Made by a program: the position numbers and the translations under genes. The notes below the pieces were generated by a model. That model was not told where the DNA came from, did no database searches, and saw only the letters and a list, made by a program, of their open reading frames with translations. Shown piece by piece: positions 48,016 through 57,081 of a DNA stretch of 64,000 bases (positions within the stretch are counted from its first letter, which is position 1; every line of letters begins with the position of its first letter). The DNA is from Caulobacter vibrioides (GTDB lineage: Bacteria; Pseudomonadota; Alphaproteobacteria; Caulobacterales; Caulobacteraceae), in the NCBI GenBank assembly GCA_001449105.1, contig LNIY01000066.1, forward strand, positions 21,979-85,978, written 5' to 3'.

Positions 48016-50979
48016 ATGCGGGGGCGGCTGGGACTGGCGGGCCTGCTGGCCGTGACGATCGCCGCGCCGGCCGTCGCCGCGCCCGCGATCGACGTCGATC
48101 GCCAGGACCTGTCCTCGGCGCTGCGCCAGCTGGCCCGGCAGACGGGCGCCGAGCTGCTGTTCGCCGCCGACCTGACCGCGGGCAAGCGTTCGGGCCGCGC
48201 GCGCGGGCGCATGTCGATCGAGGCCGCGCTCGACCGCCTGCTGGAAGGATCGGGCCTGGTGGCGCGCCGCACCGCCGACGGCGTCTATGTGCTGTCGCCC
48301 GCGCCCTCTGCCATGGCCGCGCCGGGGACGGACGCCGTGACGTCCGTCCCCGAGATCCTGGTGCTGGGCCGCCGCGCCCTCAACGGCGACCTGCGACGGC
48401 TGGAGAACGGCGTCCAGCCCTATGTGGTGCACACCGCCGAAGAGATCGCCCTGTCCCAGGCCGGCGAGGTCGGCGGCTTTCTGCGCGACCGGGTGCTGGC
48501 CGACGCCGCGGCCGTCTCTCCAGCCCAGGCCCGGCCGGGCGCGGCGCGGTCGGAGCTCGACCTGCTGGGCCTTGGCCCCAACCAGACCCTGGTGCTGATC
48601 GACGGCCGCCGGCTGCCGCGCCTGCCGGGCCTCGACGGCTCGTTCCACCGCCAGCCCGACCTCAACGCCCTGCCGCTGGGAGCCATCGAGCGCGTCGAGA
48701 CCATTCCGGCCTCGGCCGGCGGCATCTATGGCCTGGGCGCCCTGGGCGGCGTCGTCAACATCGTGCTGCGGCGCGACGACAACGGCGGCGAGATGACGGC
48801 GATCGGCGGCCTGTCGTCGCGCGGCGACGCCGGCCAGGGCCGGCTGGAAGCGCGCTTCGGGTTCTCGCCCGACGACGGCCGCACCCAGATCGCCGCCGGC
48901 TTCTCCACCTCGACGCGCGAGCCGCTGCGGGTGATCCAGCGCGACTTCACCACCCGCCACCGCGCCAAGGCGGACGCACGGACGACCTACGAGGTGCTGT
49001 CGGCCGCCTCGGACGGCCGCAACGTCATGAGCTACACCGGCCAGCCCCTGGTCACCGACGCCGGCGTGAACCTCGGCTCCAACGTCACCACCCTGCCCCT
49101 GCGCTATGCGGCCGGCGACTTCCAGCGCCTGGCGCTGCTGGGGGCCGGCGCCCTGTCGCGCGGCCTTGGCCCCGACGCCAGCAGCGGCGACGCCAGCCTG
49201 CTGAACGGCGCGCGCGCGACCGCGATCACCGCCAGCGTCCGCCGCGCCCTGTTCGGCGTGGAGACCTATCTCGATTTCCTGCACCTGGAGAACGAGGGCG
49301 AGGGCCTGACCAGCCCCAACTCCCGCGCCTATTTCGTCAGCGCCTCGGCGCCGACCAACCCGTTCCAGCAGGACATCCTGGTCTCGGTGCCGTTCGCCTC
49401 CTACGACCAGAAGAACCAGGAGCGCACCCTCGTCCAGCGATTGACCGCCGGGGCGATCATAGAAGCGCCGCTCGGCTGGCGGTTGAACCTCGACGCCTCG
49501 ACCGGCGTCGGCCGGGTGCGCGTAAGGCAGTATCAGCGCCAGCCCCAGCCGGACCTGAACTACAGCTTCGTGTGGGGCGAGGAAGGCCTGAACCGGCCGG
49601 CGATCGACCCGTTCGGCGACTATGATGCGCTGCAGTCGGTGCTGGACCTCTATCGCAGCGACTCGCTGAAGAGCATCCGGCAGTCCAACCGCTTCTCGAA
49701 CCTGGCCATTCGCGCCGCCGGTCCCGCGATCCAGCTGCCGGCGGGACCCGCCAACCTGACCATCGCGGCCGACCTGCGCGACGAGCGCATCGGCGACGTG
49801 GTCGAGACCACGGTCCAGGGCGACCAGACCGGCTCGGCCCACACCCTGATCGGGGCGCGCCAGAGCGTCGCCTCGCTGTACGCCGAGGCCAACGCGCCGA
49901 TCTTCCGCCGCGAGCGCGCCCCGCCCGGCCTGGCGGGCCTGGAGCTGCAGGCCTCGGTGCGGCTGGACGACAGCAAGGCCTGGGCGCCCGCCCTGGCCAT
50001 GACCAGCGATCCGCCGCTGGTCCGCTCGCGCCACGAGGTCTGGACCTGGACCGCCGGCGCGCGGGTGTTTCCGGTGAAGGCCGTCATGCTGCGGCTGAGC
50101 GCCGCCACCGGCGCGCTGGCGCCCACCGCCAGCGAGCTGATCACCTCGCGCCTGACCATTCCGGGCGTCTTCTACGCCGACCCCGGGCGACCGGGCGACA
50201 CCGTCGGCAGCGGCCGCCCCTTCGTCTACATGTTCGGCAGTTCACCCGCCCTGAAGCCCGAGCGGGCCGAAAGCGTCACGGTGGGCCTGGTCGTCCAGCC
50301 GCTCGGCTCGAGCCTGCGGGCCTCGCTCGACTATACCCGGGTGCTCAAGCGCGACGGCTTCCACGGCCTGCACGGCGAGCTGTCGATGGGCTACCTGCTG
50401 GCCAATCCGCAGCTGGGCCGGGTGTCGCGCGCACCGCTGACCGCCGCCGACATCGCCCGCGGCTACACGGTCGGCCGGGTGCTGGAGATCGACGGCCGGG
50501 CCATGAACAGCGCCAAGCTGGAGACCGAGCTGGTCTCGGGCGAGCTGCGCCATGGCTTCAGCGCGGCCGGCGGCCGGCTCGACCTTCGGGGCTCGGTCGT
50601 CTGGCAGCCCAGCTTCCGCCGCAAGCTCCTGCCGGGCGAGGCGTGGACGTCGCTGACCGGCGACTACCAGGCGCCGCTGGAATGGCGCGGCTATGGCGCC
50701 GCCGCCTGGCGGCGGGGCCCCTGGACGCTGGCGGCCAGCGCCCAGTTCGACGGGGCCTTCCGCACGCCCTCGGGCTATGGCGAGGTCCGCACCGTGCCGG
50801 GCCAGGTCTATTTCGACCTCGGCGGCGGCTGGCGGACCGGCGCCAGCGAGATCAGGCTCGGCGTCCGCAACCTGTTCGACAAGAGCCCCAGCATCTTCAA
50901 GAACGGCGTCGGCGACTACAACACCTACGCCGACCCCCGCCGCCGGCGCTTCGAACTGGCCCTCTCACGCCGCTTCTGA
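48016..50979 (+). CDS. TonB-dependent receptor with STN signalling domain
   Basis: 987-residue outer-membrane transporter. After a signal peptide (GLLAVTIAAPAVAAPAID) there is an N-terminal STN domain (about 25-95, DLSSALRQLARQTGAELLFA) that contacts FecR, a plug domain (about 115-250, with LVLIDGRRLPRLPG and GGIYGLGALGGVVNIVLRR), and a beta-barrel ending FELALSRRF with terminal Phe. It is divergent from the fecI-fecR pair with a 199-bp gap, the expected arrangement for transcription by that sigma factor. Substrate unknown. Confidence 0.94.
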   Translation: MRGRLGLAGLLAVTIAAPAVAAPAIDVDRQDLSSALRQLARQTGAELLFAADLTAGKRSGRARGRMSIEAALDRLLEGSGLVARRTADGVYVLSPAPSAMAAPGTDAVTSVPEILVLGRRALNGDLRRLENGVQPYVVHTAEEIALSQAGEVGGFLRDRVLADAAAVSPAQARPGAARSELDLLGLGPNQTLVLIDGRRLPRLPGLDGSFHRQPDLNALPLGAIERVETIPASAGGIYGLGALGGVVNIVLRRDDNGGEMTAIGGLSSRGDAGQGRLEARFGFSPDDGRTQIAAGFSTSTREPLRVIQRDFTTRHRAKADARTTYEVLSAASDGRNVMSYTGQPLVTDAGVNLGSNVTTLPLRYAAGDFQRLALLGAGALSRGLGPDASSGDASLLNGARATAITASVRRALFGVETYLDFLHLENEGEGLTSPNSRAYFVSASAPTNPFQQDILVSVPFASYDQKNQERTLVQRLTAGAIIEAPLGWRLNLDASTGVGRVRVRQYQRQPQPDLNYSFVWGEEGLNRPAIDPFGDYDALQSVLDLYRSDSLKSIRQSNRFSNLAIRAAGPAIQLPAGPANLTIAADLRDERIGDVVETTVQGDQTGSAHTLIGARQSVASLYAEANAPIFRRERAPPGLAGLELQASVRLDDSKAWAPALAMTSDPPLVRSRHEVWTWTAGARVFPVKAVMLRLSAATGALAPTASELITSRLTIPGVFYADPGRPGDTVGSGRPFVYMFGSSPALKPERAESVTVGLVVQPLGSSLRASLDYTRVLKRDGFHGLHGELSMGYLLANPQLGRVSRAPLTAADIARGYTVGRVLEIDGRAMNSAKLETELVSGELRHGFSAAGGRLDLRGSVVWQPSFRRKLLPGEAWTSLTGDYQAPLEWRGYGAAAWRRGPWTLAASAQFDGAFRTPSGYGEVRTVPGQVYFDLGGGWRTGASEIRLGVRNLFDKSPSIFKNGVGDYNTYADPRRRRFELALSRRF

Positions 50980-51124
50980 GTCGCGCCGCGACGCCGCGAT
51001 GCGGCGTTCGGTCTCGGGTTCGGAGACCGGCGTTTTGTTGCTTCGCCGCTACGCTCCGCCGCATATTTGCGTTTCGCGCCACCGAACGGCCGTTTTCGGT
51101 TTGCTCCCGACCGACCATTTCGGC

Positions 51125-51175
51125 TTAATGACACCGGTAGCTATTTTAATGACACCGGTGGCGGATAGCGCTACC
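51125..51175. promoter_or_regulatory. Operator-like direct repeats and palindrome before the second receptor gene
   Basis: TTAATGACACCGGT occurs twice (51125-51138 and 51146-51159) at exactly 21-bp spacing, two helical turns. Each contains the palindromic core ACCGGT and resembles a half-complete TGACACCGGTGTCA. A separate palindrome TAGCGCTA follows at 51166-51173 within GGATAGCGCTACC. Both cores resemble LacI/GalR-family operators used by sugar-responsive regulons in this lineage. The cognate repressor is not in the window. The rest of 50980-51242 has no gene. Confidence 0.6.
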
Positions 51176-51242
51176 AATGAGAACAGAGATCACGGGTCGG
51201 CCGCTCAAGAGCCTGCCCGTCGGGAAGAAACTGGGAGGGAAT

Positions 51243-54200
51243 ATGTTGCAAGTCACTTCGCGGCGGAGCCGCGCCCGCGTGCTGTGCGATCGTGCGTCGC
51301 TCGGCGCCCTGACCGTCGCCGGCAGCCTGCTGCTCGCCGGAACCGCCTTCGCCCAAGACGCCGCGCCCGCCGCCCAGGCCTCGGGCCAGACCGAGGAGAC
51401 CGCGGTCGAGGAAGTGGTCGTCACCGGCTACCGCGCCGCCCTGCAGAGCGCCCTCAGCCTCAAGCGCACCTCGAACGTGATGGTCGACGCCATCAACGCC
51501 GAGGACATCGCCGACTTCCCCGACGCCAACCTCGCCGAATCCCTGCAGCGCCTGCCGGGCGTGTCGGTCGACCGCGAAAACGGCGAAGGCCGCACCATCA
51601 CCGTCCGGGGCCTGGGCAGCGACTTCACCCGCGTGCGCCTGAACGGCCTGGAAGCCCTGTCGACGGCCGGTCCGTCGATCGCCGGCGACGCCGCCAACCG
51701 CTCGCGCGGCTTCGACTTCAACACCTTCGCCTCCGAACTCTTCAGCGCCCTGAAGGTCCAGAAGACCGCCTCGGCCGAGACCGACGAAGGCTCGCTGGGC
51801 GCCACGGTCGACCTGGAGACCGGCAAGCCGCTGAACTTCAAGGACCGTCGCCTGGCCCTGTCGGTTCAGGACGCCTACTACAAGAACGGCGGCACCCACT
51901 CGCCGCGCTTCGCCGGCCTCGTCTCCGATCGCTGGGAAACCAACTGGGGCGACTTCGGCGCGCTGTTCTCGGTCGCCTACAACAAGCGCAACCAGATCAT
52001 CGACAGCTACCAGCGCCAGGCCGGCCAGTCCGACTACACCTATCGCCAGTCGACCTTCCTGGCGACCAACTCGACCGCCACCTCGCCGCGCCGGCAGGGC
52101 TTCGCGACCCCGATCGGCACCTCGTGCAACGGCGGCGTGATCCCGGGCATCAACATCACCAACACGGCGATCTGCTCGATGCTGGTCGGCTCGAACGCGG
52201 CCGCCTACAACCTGATCAACAGTCCCTCGAGCGCGACGACCAACGCCACCAGCCTGACCGGCACCGGCACGATCACCGCGCCCGGTCCGCTGACCCGGAT
52301 TCCCGCCCTGGCCACGCTGAACCAGCAGGACCTGGAGCAGGAACGGCTGGGCCTTACCGGCGCCCTGCAGTGGCGCCCGACCAGCCGCACGACCATTTCG
52401 TACGACTGGGTCTATTCGGAGCTGCAGCAGTCGTCGATCAACTATCAGGTCCAGACCGTCGGCCTGAACCGCAACAACACCAACAACAGCACCGGCAACC
52501 CGTTCTACACGGTGAGCCCGAGCACCACGGCCGCCCAGAAGCGGGCGTTCTACGCGTCGTGCACCGCCCAGGCCGCCAACGACGTCCGCGACGCCATCGA
52601 CTGCGGCCAGCAGCTGAACGGCGGCGCCCTGGTCGCCGGCACGACCAACAGCTACAACCCGTTCAACCTCGATCCCTACGACTACTACAACAGCCTCTCG
52701 TCGGTGGGTTACGTGCCGAGCGCGAACGGCACCGCGATGGTCGACAAGTTCATCGGCCGTCCCAGCGTGCGCCTGATCGATGCGGCGCTGTCGCCGACCG
52801 GCGCCAACGCCGACTATCTGAAACTCGGCAATGTCGACCTGCGCTCGGCGGCCGACGCGGCGTTCTTCACGACCTACTTCCGCCAGTCGTCGCTGAAGCT
52901 GGACCACGAGTTCAGCGACAACTTCACGATGAGCGCCGTCTGGGGCAAGTCGTCGTCGAAGAACAAGACGCAAGGCCTGCTGGCCGACTTCATCCGCCTG
53001 GACTCGGGCCAGGGCGTGGCCGGCGACGACTACCTCGTCTACGACGCGCGCGGCGGCGGCGACATGCCGCTGCTGAACCTGGGCTTCGACGCGACCCAGG
53101 CCTCGGCCTGGGACTTCGTGAAGGGCTACTCGGCCCTGCGCCACTTCCAGCGCTTCACCAACAACGACTACGAGACCCTGCGCGTCGACTTCAAGTACGA
53201 CCTGGACGACAACTACGCGATCCGTTTCGGCGTCAGCCAGCGCAAGTACGGCTTCGACACCGCCGAATATCGCCGTCTGAGCGGCGAGACCCTGAACCCC
53301 AGCCTGAAGGAAGCCGGCTCAAACATCGCTTCGGTCAGCAAGGTCATCAACTGGGGCACCGGCCTGGATGTCCCTTCGGGCGGCACCACCGCGTTCCTGG
53401 CGCCCGACCTGCAGAAGATGGTCAGCCTGTTCGACTTCGACTGTAACTGCGTCAACAAGTGGGGCGACTGGCGCCTGTCGTACCTGAGCAGCGCGGCCAA
53501 CCGCTACTCGGTCGAGGAGAAGGACACCGGCGCCTTCGTCCAGTTCGACTACAACACCGAACTGTTCGGTCGCGAACTGCGCGGCAACGTCGGCACCCGC
53601 TACGCCATCACCGACCTGGAATCCTCGGGCCTGACCAACGGCTCGCGTCCGATCTCCGGCGAGAACAAGTACACCGACGTCCTGCCGTCGCTGAACGCCG
53701 CCTACGAGGTGGCCGACAACATGTACATCCGCTTCGGCGCGGCCAAGGTCATGGCCCGCCCGATGCTGGGCAACCTGTCGCCCTCGGTCACGGCGATCAG
53801 CGTGCCCACCGGCGCCGGCGCCGTGGTCGGCGGCACGATGACCGTCGGCAACCCGAAGCTCGACCCGTTCCGGGCGGTCAACTACGACCTGAGCTTCGAG
53901 TGGTACTTCACCTCGGGCGCCCTGGTGTCGGTGGCGGTCTTCGACAAGCAGATCAACAACTTCCCGCAGACCCTGATCAACAACGCCCCGCTGAGCCAGA
54001 TCCTCGACGCCGCGGGCATCGCCGCCCTGCGGGCCGCCCAGACCAACGTCAACGCCCTGGCCTATATCGACCAGGACAACACCTTCGACATCCGCCAGTT
54101 CGACAATGCGCCGGGCGGCTACATCCGCGGCGTCGAGTTCAACTATCAGCAGAACCTGACCTTCCTGCCCTGGTACTTCAAGAACCTGGGCGTCCAGTTC

Positions 54201-54653
54201 AACGCCACTCACCTGGAGTCGGAACTGGAGTACATCGTCACCCCGGCCAACACCCGCACGGGCGCGGCGGCGATCACCGCCAAGGCCCCGTTCACCGGCG
54301 CCTCGCCGGACGCCTTCAACTTCACGGTCTTCTATGAAGTCGAGAAGTTCTCGGCCCGCCTGTCGTCGTCCTACCGCAAGGGCTACAGCCAGACCTATCC
54401 GGTCGCCGCGGGCACCTGCGACCCGGGCTACTGCGACAGCCCGCTGGTCAACGACTTCGCCGGCAGCAAGAAGACCTTCAACCTCGACGGTTCGGCCACC
54501 TACAAGCTGACCAAGAACATCACCCTGTCGCTCGAAGCCCTGAACCTGACCGACCAGAAGGAAGAGCGCTGGGCCTACCAGGACGATCCGGTCGTGTCGC
54601 GCTACGCCGCCACCGGCCGCTCGGTCTTCATGGGCGCGCGCTTCGTCTACTGA
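51243..54653 (+). CDS. TonB-dependent receptor, Xanthomonas/Caulobacter type
   Basis: 1136-residue outer-membrane receptor. A signal peptide (LGALTVAGSLLLAGTAFAQ) is followed by the TonB box-like EEVVVTGYRAALQSALSLKR, then the family plug signature INAEDIADFPDANLAESLQR and LPGVSVDRENGEGRTITVRG. The beta-barrel fills the rest and ends RSVFMGARFVY. The barrel contains long extracellular insertions between about residues 270 and 520. No STN domain, unlike the preceding receptor. GGGAGGGA precedes the ATG at 51243. Operator-like repeats upstream suggest carbohydrate-responsive regulation, which is inference. Confidence 0.95.
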   Translation: MLQVTSRRSRARVLCDRASLGALTVAGSLLLAGTAFAQDAAPAAQASGQTEETAVEEVVVTGYRAALQSALSLKRTSNVMVDAINAEDIADFPDANLAESLQRLPGVSVDRENGEGRTITVRGLGSDFTRVRLNGLEALSTAGPSIAGDAANRSRGFDFNTFASELFSALKVQKTASAETDEGSLGATVDLETGKPLNFKDRRLALSVQDAYYKNGGTHSPRFAGLVSDRWETNWGDFGALFSVAYNKRNQIIDSYQRQAGQSDYTYRQSTFLATNSTATSPRRQGFATPIGTSCNGGVIPGINITNTAICSMLVGSNAAAYNLINSPSSATTNATSLTGTGTITAPGPLTRIPALATLNQQDLEQERLGLTGALQWRPTSRTTISYDWVYSELQQSSINYQVQTVGLNRNNTNNSTGNPFYTVSPSTTAAQKRAFYASCTAQAANDVRDAIDCGQQLNGGALVAGTTNSYNPFNLDPYDYYNSLSSVGYVPSANGTAMVDKFIGRPSVRLIDAALSPTGANADYLKLGNVDLRSAADAAFFTTYFRQSSLKLDHEFSDNFTMSAVWGKSSSKNKTQGLLADFIRLDSGQGVAGDDYLVYDARGGGDMPLLNLGFDATQASAWDFVKGYSALRHFQRFTNNDYETLRVDFKYDLDDNYAIRFGVSQRKYGFDTAEYRRLSGETLNPSLKEAGSNIASVSKVINWGTGLDVPSGGTTAFLAPDLQKMVSLFDFDCNCVNKWGDWRLSYLSSAANRYSVEEKDTGAFVQFDYNTELFGRELRGNVGTRYAITDLESSGLTNGSRPISGENKYTDVLPSLNAAYEVADNMYIRFGAAKVMARPMLGNLSPSVTAISVPTGAGAVVGGTMTVGNPKLDPFRAVNYDLSFEWYFTSGALVSVAVFDKQINNFPQTLINNAPLSQILDAAGIAALRAAQTNVNALAYIDQDNTFDIRQFDNAPGGYIRGVEFNYQQNLTFLPWYFKNLGVQFNATHLESELEYIVTPANTRTGAAAITAKAPFTGASPDAFNFTVFYEVEKFSARLSSSYRKGYSQTYPVAAGTCDPGYCDSPLVNDFAGSKKTFNLDGSATYKLTKNITLSLEALNLTDQKEERWAYQDDPVVSRYAATGRSVFMGARFVY

Positions 54654-54690
54654 CGCTCATAGCGTCTTTCTCCCCGGAACGACTGGCGGC

Positions 54691-54858
54691 GCGGACTTAG
54701 GTCCGCGCCGCTTTTTCTTTGTTCAGCGAAGAGTGGGCGGACTTAGGTCTGCGCGGCTTTTTCTTTGTTCAGCGAAGAGTGGGCGGACTTAGGTCTGCGC
54801 GGCTTTTTCTTTGTTCAGCGAAGAGGGGCGGACTTCGGTCCGCGCTGCTTTTTCCTTG
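54691..54858 (+). terminator. Tandem array of four terminator hairpins in 46-bp repeats
   Basis: Units start at 54691, 54737, 54783 and 54828. Each begins with a hairpin, GCGGAC-TTAG-GTCCGC in the first, GTCTGC (G-T pair) in the second and third, and a TTCG tetraloop in the fourth, followed by CTTTTTCTTT or CTTTTTCCTT. The spacer GTTCAGCGAAGAG is identical in copies 1-3. The first copy starts 37 bp after the receptor stop. The minus-strand DUF1365 gene ends inside copy 3. Confidence 0.88.
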
Positions 54859-55601
54859 GCGAGACGGGGATTGGCGAAGAACCTGAAGCCCTTGAGCAGG
54901 ATCTTCACCGCCTCCCAGTGGATCCCCGCCAGGACGCCGACCACCTGCCAGGGGTGGCCCAGCACCGCGCGCAGCAGGGCGCCGTCGCCCAGGGGCTCGC
55001 GCCGTCCCGAAAAGCCGGCCGACAGCACCCGTCCCTGGTCGTCGTGGACGTCGACCCCCACCCGCACGCCCTCGCCGGGCGGCGCGATCGTGAAGGCGTA
55101 GCGCAGGTCCATCGGCAGGAAGGGCGAGACGTAGAAGGTCTTGTCGCAGCCCTGCACCACCAGCCCGTCGTCGCGCGCGATCGCCGGCAGCACGTAGTCG
55201 TGGCGCTCGCCGAAGGTGTTGCTGACCGCATAGACCACCGCCGCCAGCCGCTCGTCGCGATCGTGGCAGAAATAGACCGTCAGCGGATTGAAGCCGTGGC
55301 CCAGCACGCGCGGCATGCACAGCGCCATGATCCGGCCGCCGGGTGTTTCCAGGCCGCGCGCCGACAGCAGCGCCTCGACCTGCGGCTTGACCGGCGCGCG
55401 TCGCCGCTCGGCATGGTCGCGATCGTGCCAGCTCAGCAGGTTCAGGCCGTTGTGCGAGAACAGCCGCAGTCGCCGGTCCGCCGCGTCCAGTTCGTCGAGA
55501 TCGAGCAGCAGCATGAACACCCGATAGCGCAGCCGATGCTTGCGCGGCCGCTCGCGCGCATGGACCACGACGCCGGAATAGAGCGACGAGCGCAGGCTCA
55601 T
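54789..55601 (-). CDS. DUF1365 family protein
   Basis: 270-residue cytoplasmic protein of the DUF1365 family: SLYSGVVVHARERPRKHRL at the N-terminus, then YRVFMLLLDLDEL, MLGHGFNPLTVYFC-like VLGHGFNPLTVYFCHDRDE, and KTFYVSPFLPMDLRYAF. Family members are almost always next to an FAD oxidoreductase and a cyclopropane synthase-like gene, as here; function is unproven. The start ATG at 55601 overlaps the oxidoreductase stop by four bases. The last roughly 22 residues, with two KEKAA segments, are encoded by the tandem terminator array, so this tail is probably not conserved. Confidence 0.9.
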   Translation of the reverse strand: MSLRSSLYSGVVVHARERPRKHRLRYRVFMLLLDLDELDAADRRLRLFSHNGLNLLSWHDRDHAERRRAPVKPQVEALLSARGLETPGGRIMALCMPRVLGHGFNPLTVYFCHDRDERLAAVVYAVSNTFGERHDYVLPAIARDDGLVVQGCDKTFYVSPFLPMDLRYAFTIAPPGEGVRVGVDVHDDQGRVLSAGFSGRREPLGDGALLRAVLGHPWQVVGVLAGIHWEAVKILLKGFRFFANPRLAKEKAARTEVRPSSLNKEKAAQT

Positions 55602-56935
55602 GCGACCAGCTCCGTCTCCCCCACCGGCGGCGGGGCGTCGAGAAAGATCCGGCCCGACGGATTGGGGGTCAGCCAGGGCCGGTGCACGCCGCCCAGCTGC
55701 TCGGCCACGGCCAGGCCCGCCTGCAGGCCATCCTCGTGGAAGCCCGACCCGAAATAGGCGCCCGCGAACCAGGTGCGGCGCACGCCCTGCAGCGACCACA
55801 GCCGCGCCTGCGCCGCCATGGCCGGACCGTCGAACAGCGGGTGCTCGTAGACCTGGTCGTGCAGAACCGCCCCCGGCGCCCGGTCGGGATTGAGCGACAG
55901 GAAGCAGGGCTGCGCCCCCTCCAGCGGCTGCAGGCGGTTCATCCAGTAGGTCACCCCGCCCTCGCCCTGCACGCCCCGGCGACCGACATGGTTCCAGCTG
56001 GCCCAGGCGGCGGCGCGGCGCGGCATCAGGCTTCGGTCCCGGTGCAGCACCGCGCGATTGCGGCTGTAGCGGAAGGCGCCCAGCAGGGCCGTCTCCTCGG
56101 CCGTCGGCCGCGCCAGCATGGCCAGCGCCTGGTCGGCGTGAGCGGCGATCACCACCTGGTCGAACGAGCGCGCCTGCCCCGTCCCGTCCTCGACGACCAC
56201 GTGGTCGGCATGGCGGGCGATCCGCCGCACGGGCCGCGACAGCAGGATCTGGCCGTCCATGTCGGCCGCCAGGGCCGCGACATAGCGGGCGCTGCCGCCG
56301 GCCACCGTCCGCCAGATCGGCCGCTTGTCGATCGGCAGCATCAGGCCGTGATTGTCGAAGAACCGCAGGAAGGCGCCGGCCGGGAATTCGCGGATGTCGC
56401 GCAACGAGGCCGACCAGATCGCCGCGGCCTGCGGCAGCAGGTGGTCTTCCTGGAACGCCCGCCCGAACCCCTGCGCGTCGAGATAATCCGACAGCCGGCA
56501 GAAGCCGCCGTCGGCCTCCAGCGCCTGGGCGTCGCGCGTCCCGGCCCGGTAGAAGCGCATGACGTCCAGCAGCATCCCCAGGAACCGCGGGTTCACCAGG
56601 TTGCGCTTCTGGGCCAGCAGGTTGCTGGACGAGTATTCCAGCGCCCCGTCGTCCAGCGACACCCCGAACGACATGTCGCTGGCCGCGGTCTCGACGCCCA
56701 GGTGCCGGAACAGCGCCGTCAGGTTGGGATAGTTCGGCTCATTGTAGACGATGAAGCCGGTGTCGATCGGCGTCCCGTCCGCCTGCACCGTGTGGGCGTG
56801 GCCGCCCAGCCGCCCGTCGGCCTCGTACAGCACCACCTCATGACGCTTGGACAGCAGCCAGGCGGCCGACAGGCCGGAGATCCCGGAGCCGACAACGGCG
56901 ATGCGCTGGCGGGGAAACGAGGGATGGGACGGCAA
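55598..56935 (-). CDS. FAD-dependent amine oxidase-like oxidoreductase
   Basis: 445-residue flavoprotein with the dinucleotide-binding start IAVVGSGISGLSAAWLLSK, then GGHAHTVQADGTPIDTGFIV and a C-terminal FAD segment WFAGAYFGSGFHEDGLQAGL. The start is a TTG at 56935 with AGGAG 9 bp upstream. Homologues in this cluster type are predicted to act on lipid acyl chains together with the neighbouring methyltransferase, but the reaction is unknown. Divergent from the methyltransferase gene with a 146-bp gap. Confidence 0.91.
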   Translation of the reverse strand: MPSHPSFPRQRIAVVGSGISGLSAAWLLSKRHEVVLYEADGRLGGHAHTVQADGTPIDTGFIVYNEPNYPNLTALFRHLGVETAASDMSFGVSLDDGALEYSSSNLLAQKRNLVNPRFLGMLLDVMRFYRAGTRDAQALEADGGFCRLSDYLDAQGFGRAFQEDHLLPQAAAIWSASLRDIREFPAGAFLRFFDNHGLMLPIDKRPIWRTVAGGSARYVAALAADMDGQILLSRPVRRIARHADHVVVEDGTGQARSFDQVVIAAHADQALAMLARPTAEETALLGAFRYSRNRAVLHRDRSLMPRRAAAWASWNHVGRRGVQGEGGVTYWMNRLQPLEGAQPCFLSLNPDRAPGAVLHDQVYEHPLFDGPAMAAQARLWSLQGVRRTWFAGAYFGSGFHEDGLQAGLAVAEQLGGVHRPWLTPNPSGRIFLDAPPPVGETELVA

Positions 56936-57081
56936 GGCGCGGCTCCTGTCGGAAAGGCTTCGCCAGCAGCTACGCAGCGCCGCCTCATATGGACGCATGC
57001 ATCCAGGCGACAATGTTCCGCGTAGCTCCTGCCGAAGGTCGCCGCCCCGACGTACGGGCAACCGCCGACGATGGAGGACCG

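Noticed and set aside
54691..54858. CRISPR-like direct repeats
   Set aside because: Units are contiguous with no variable spacers and each is a terminator hairpin. No cas genes are present.
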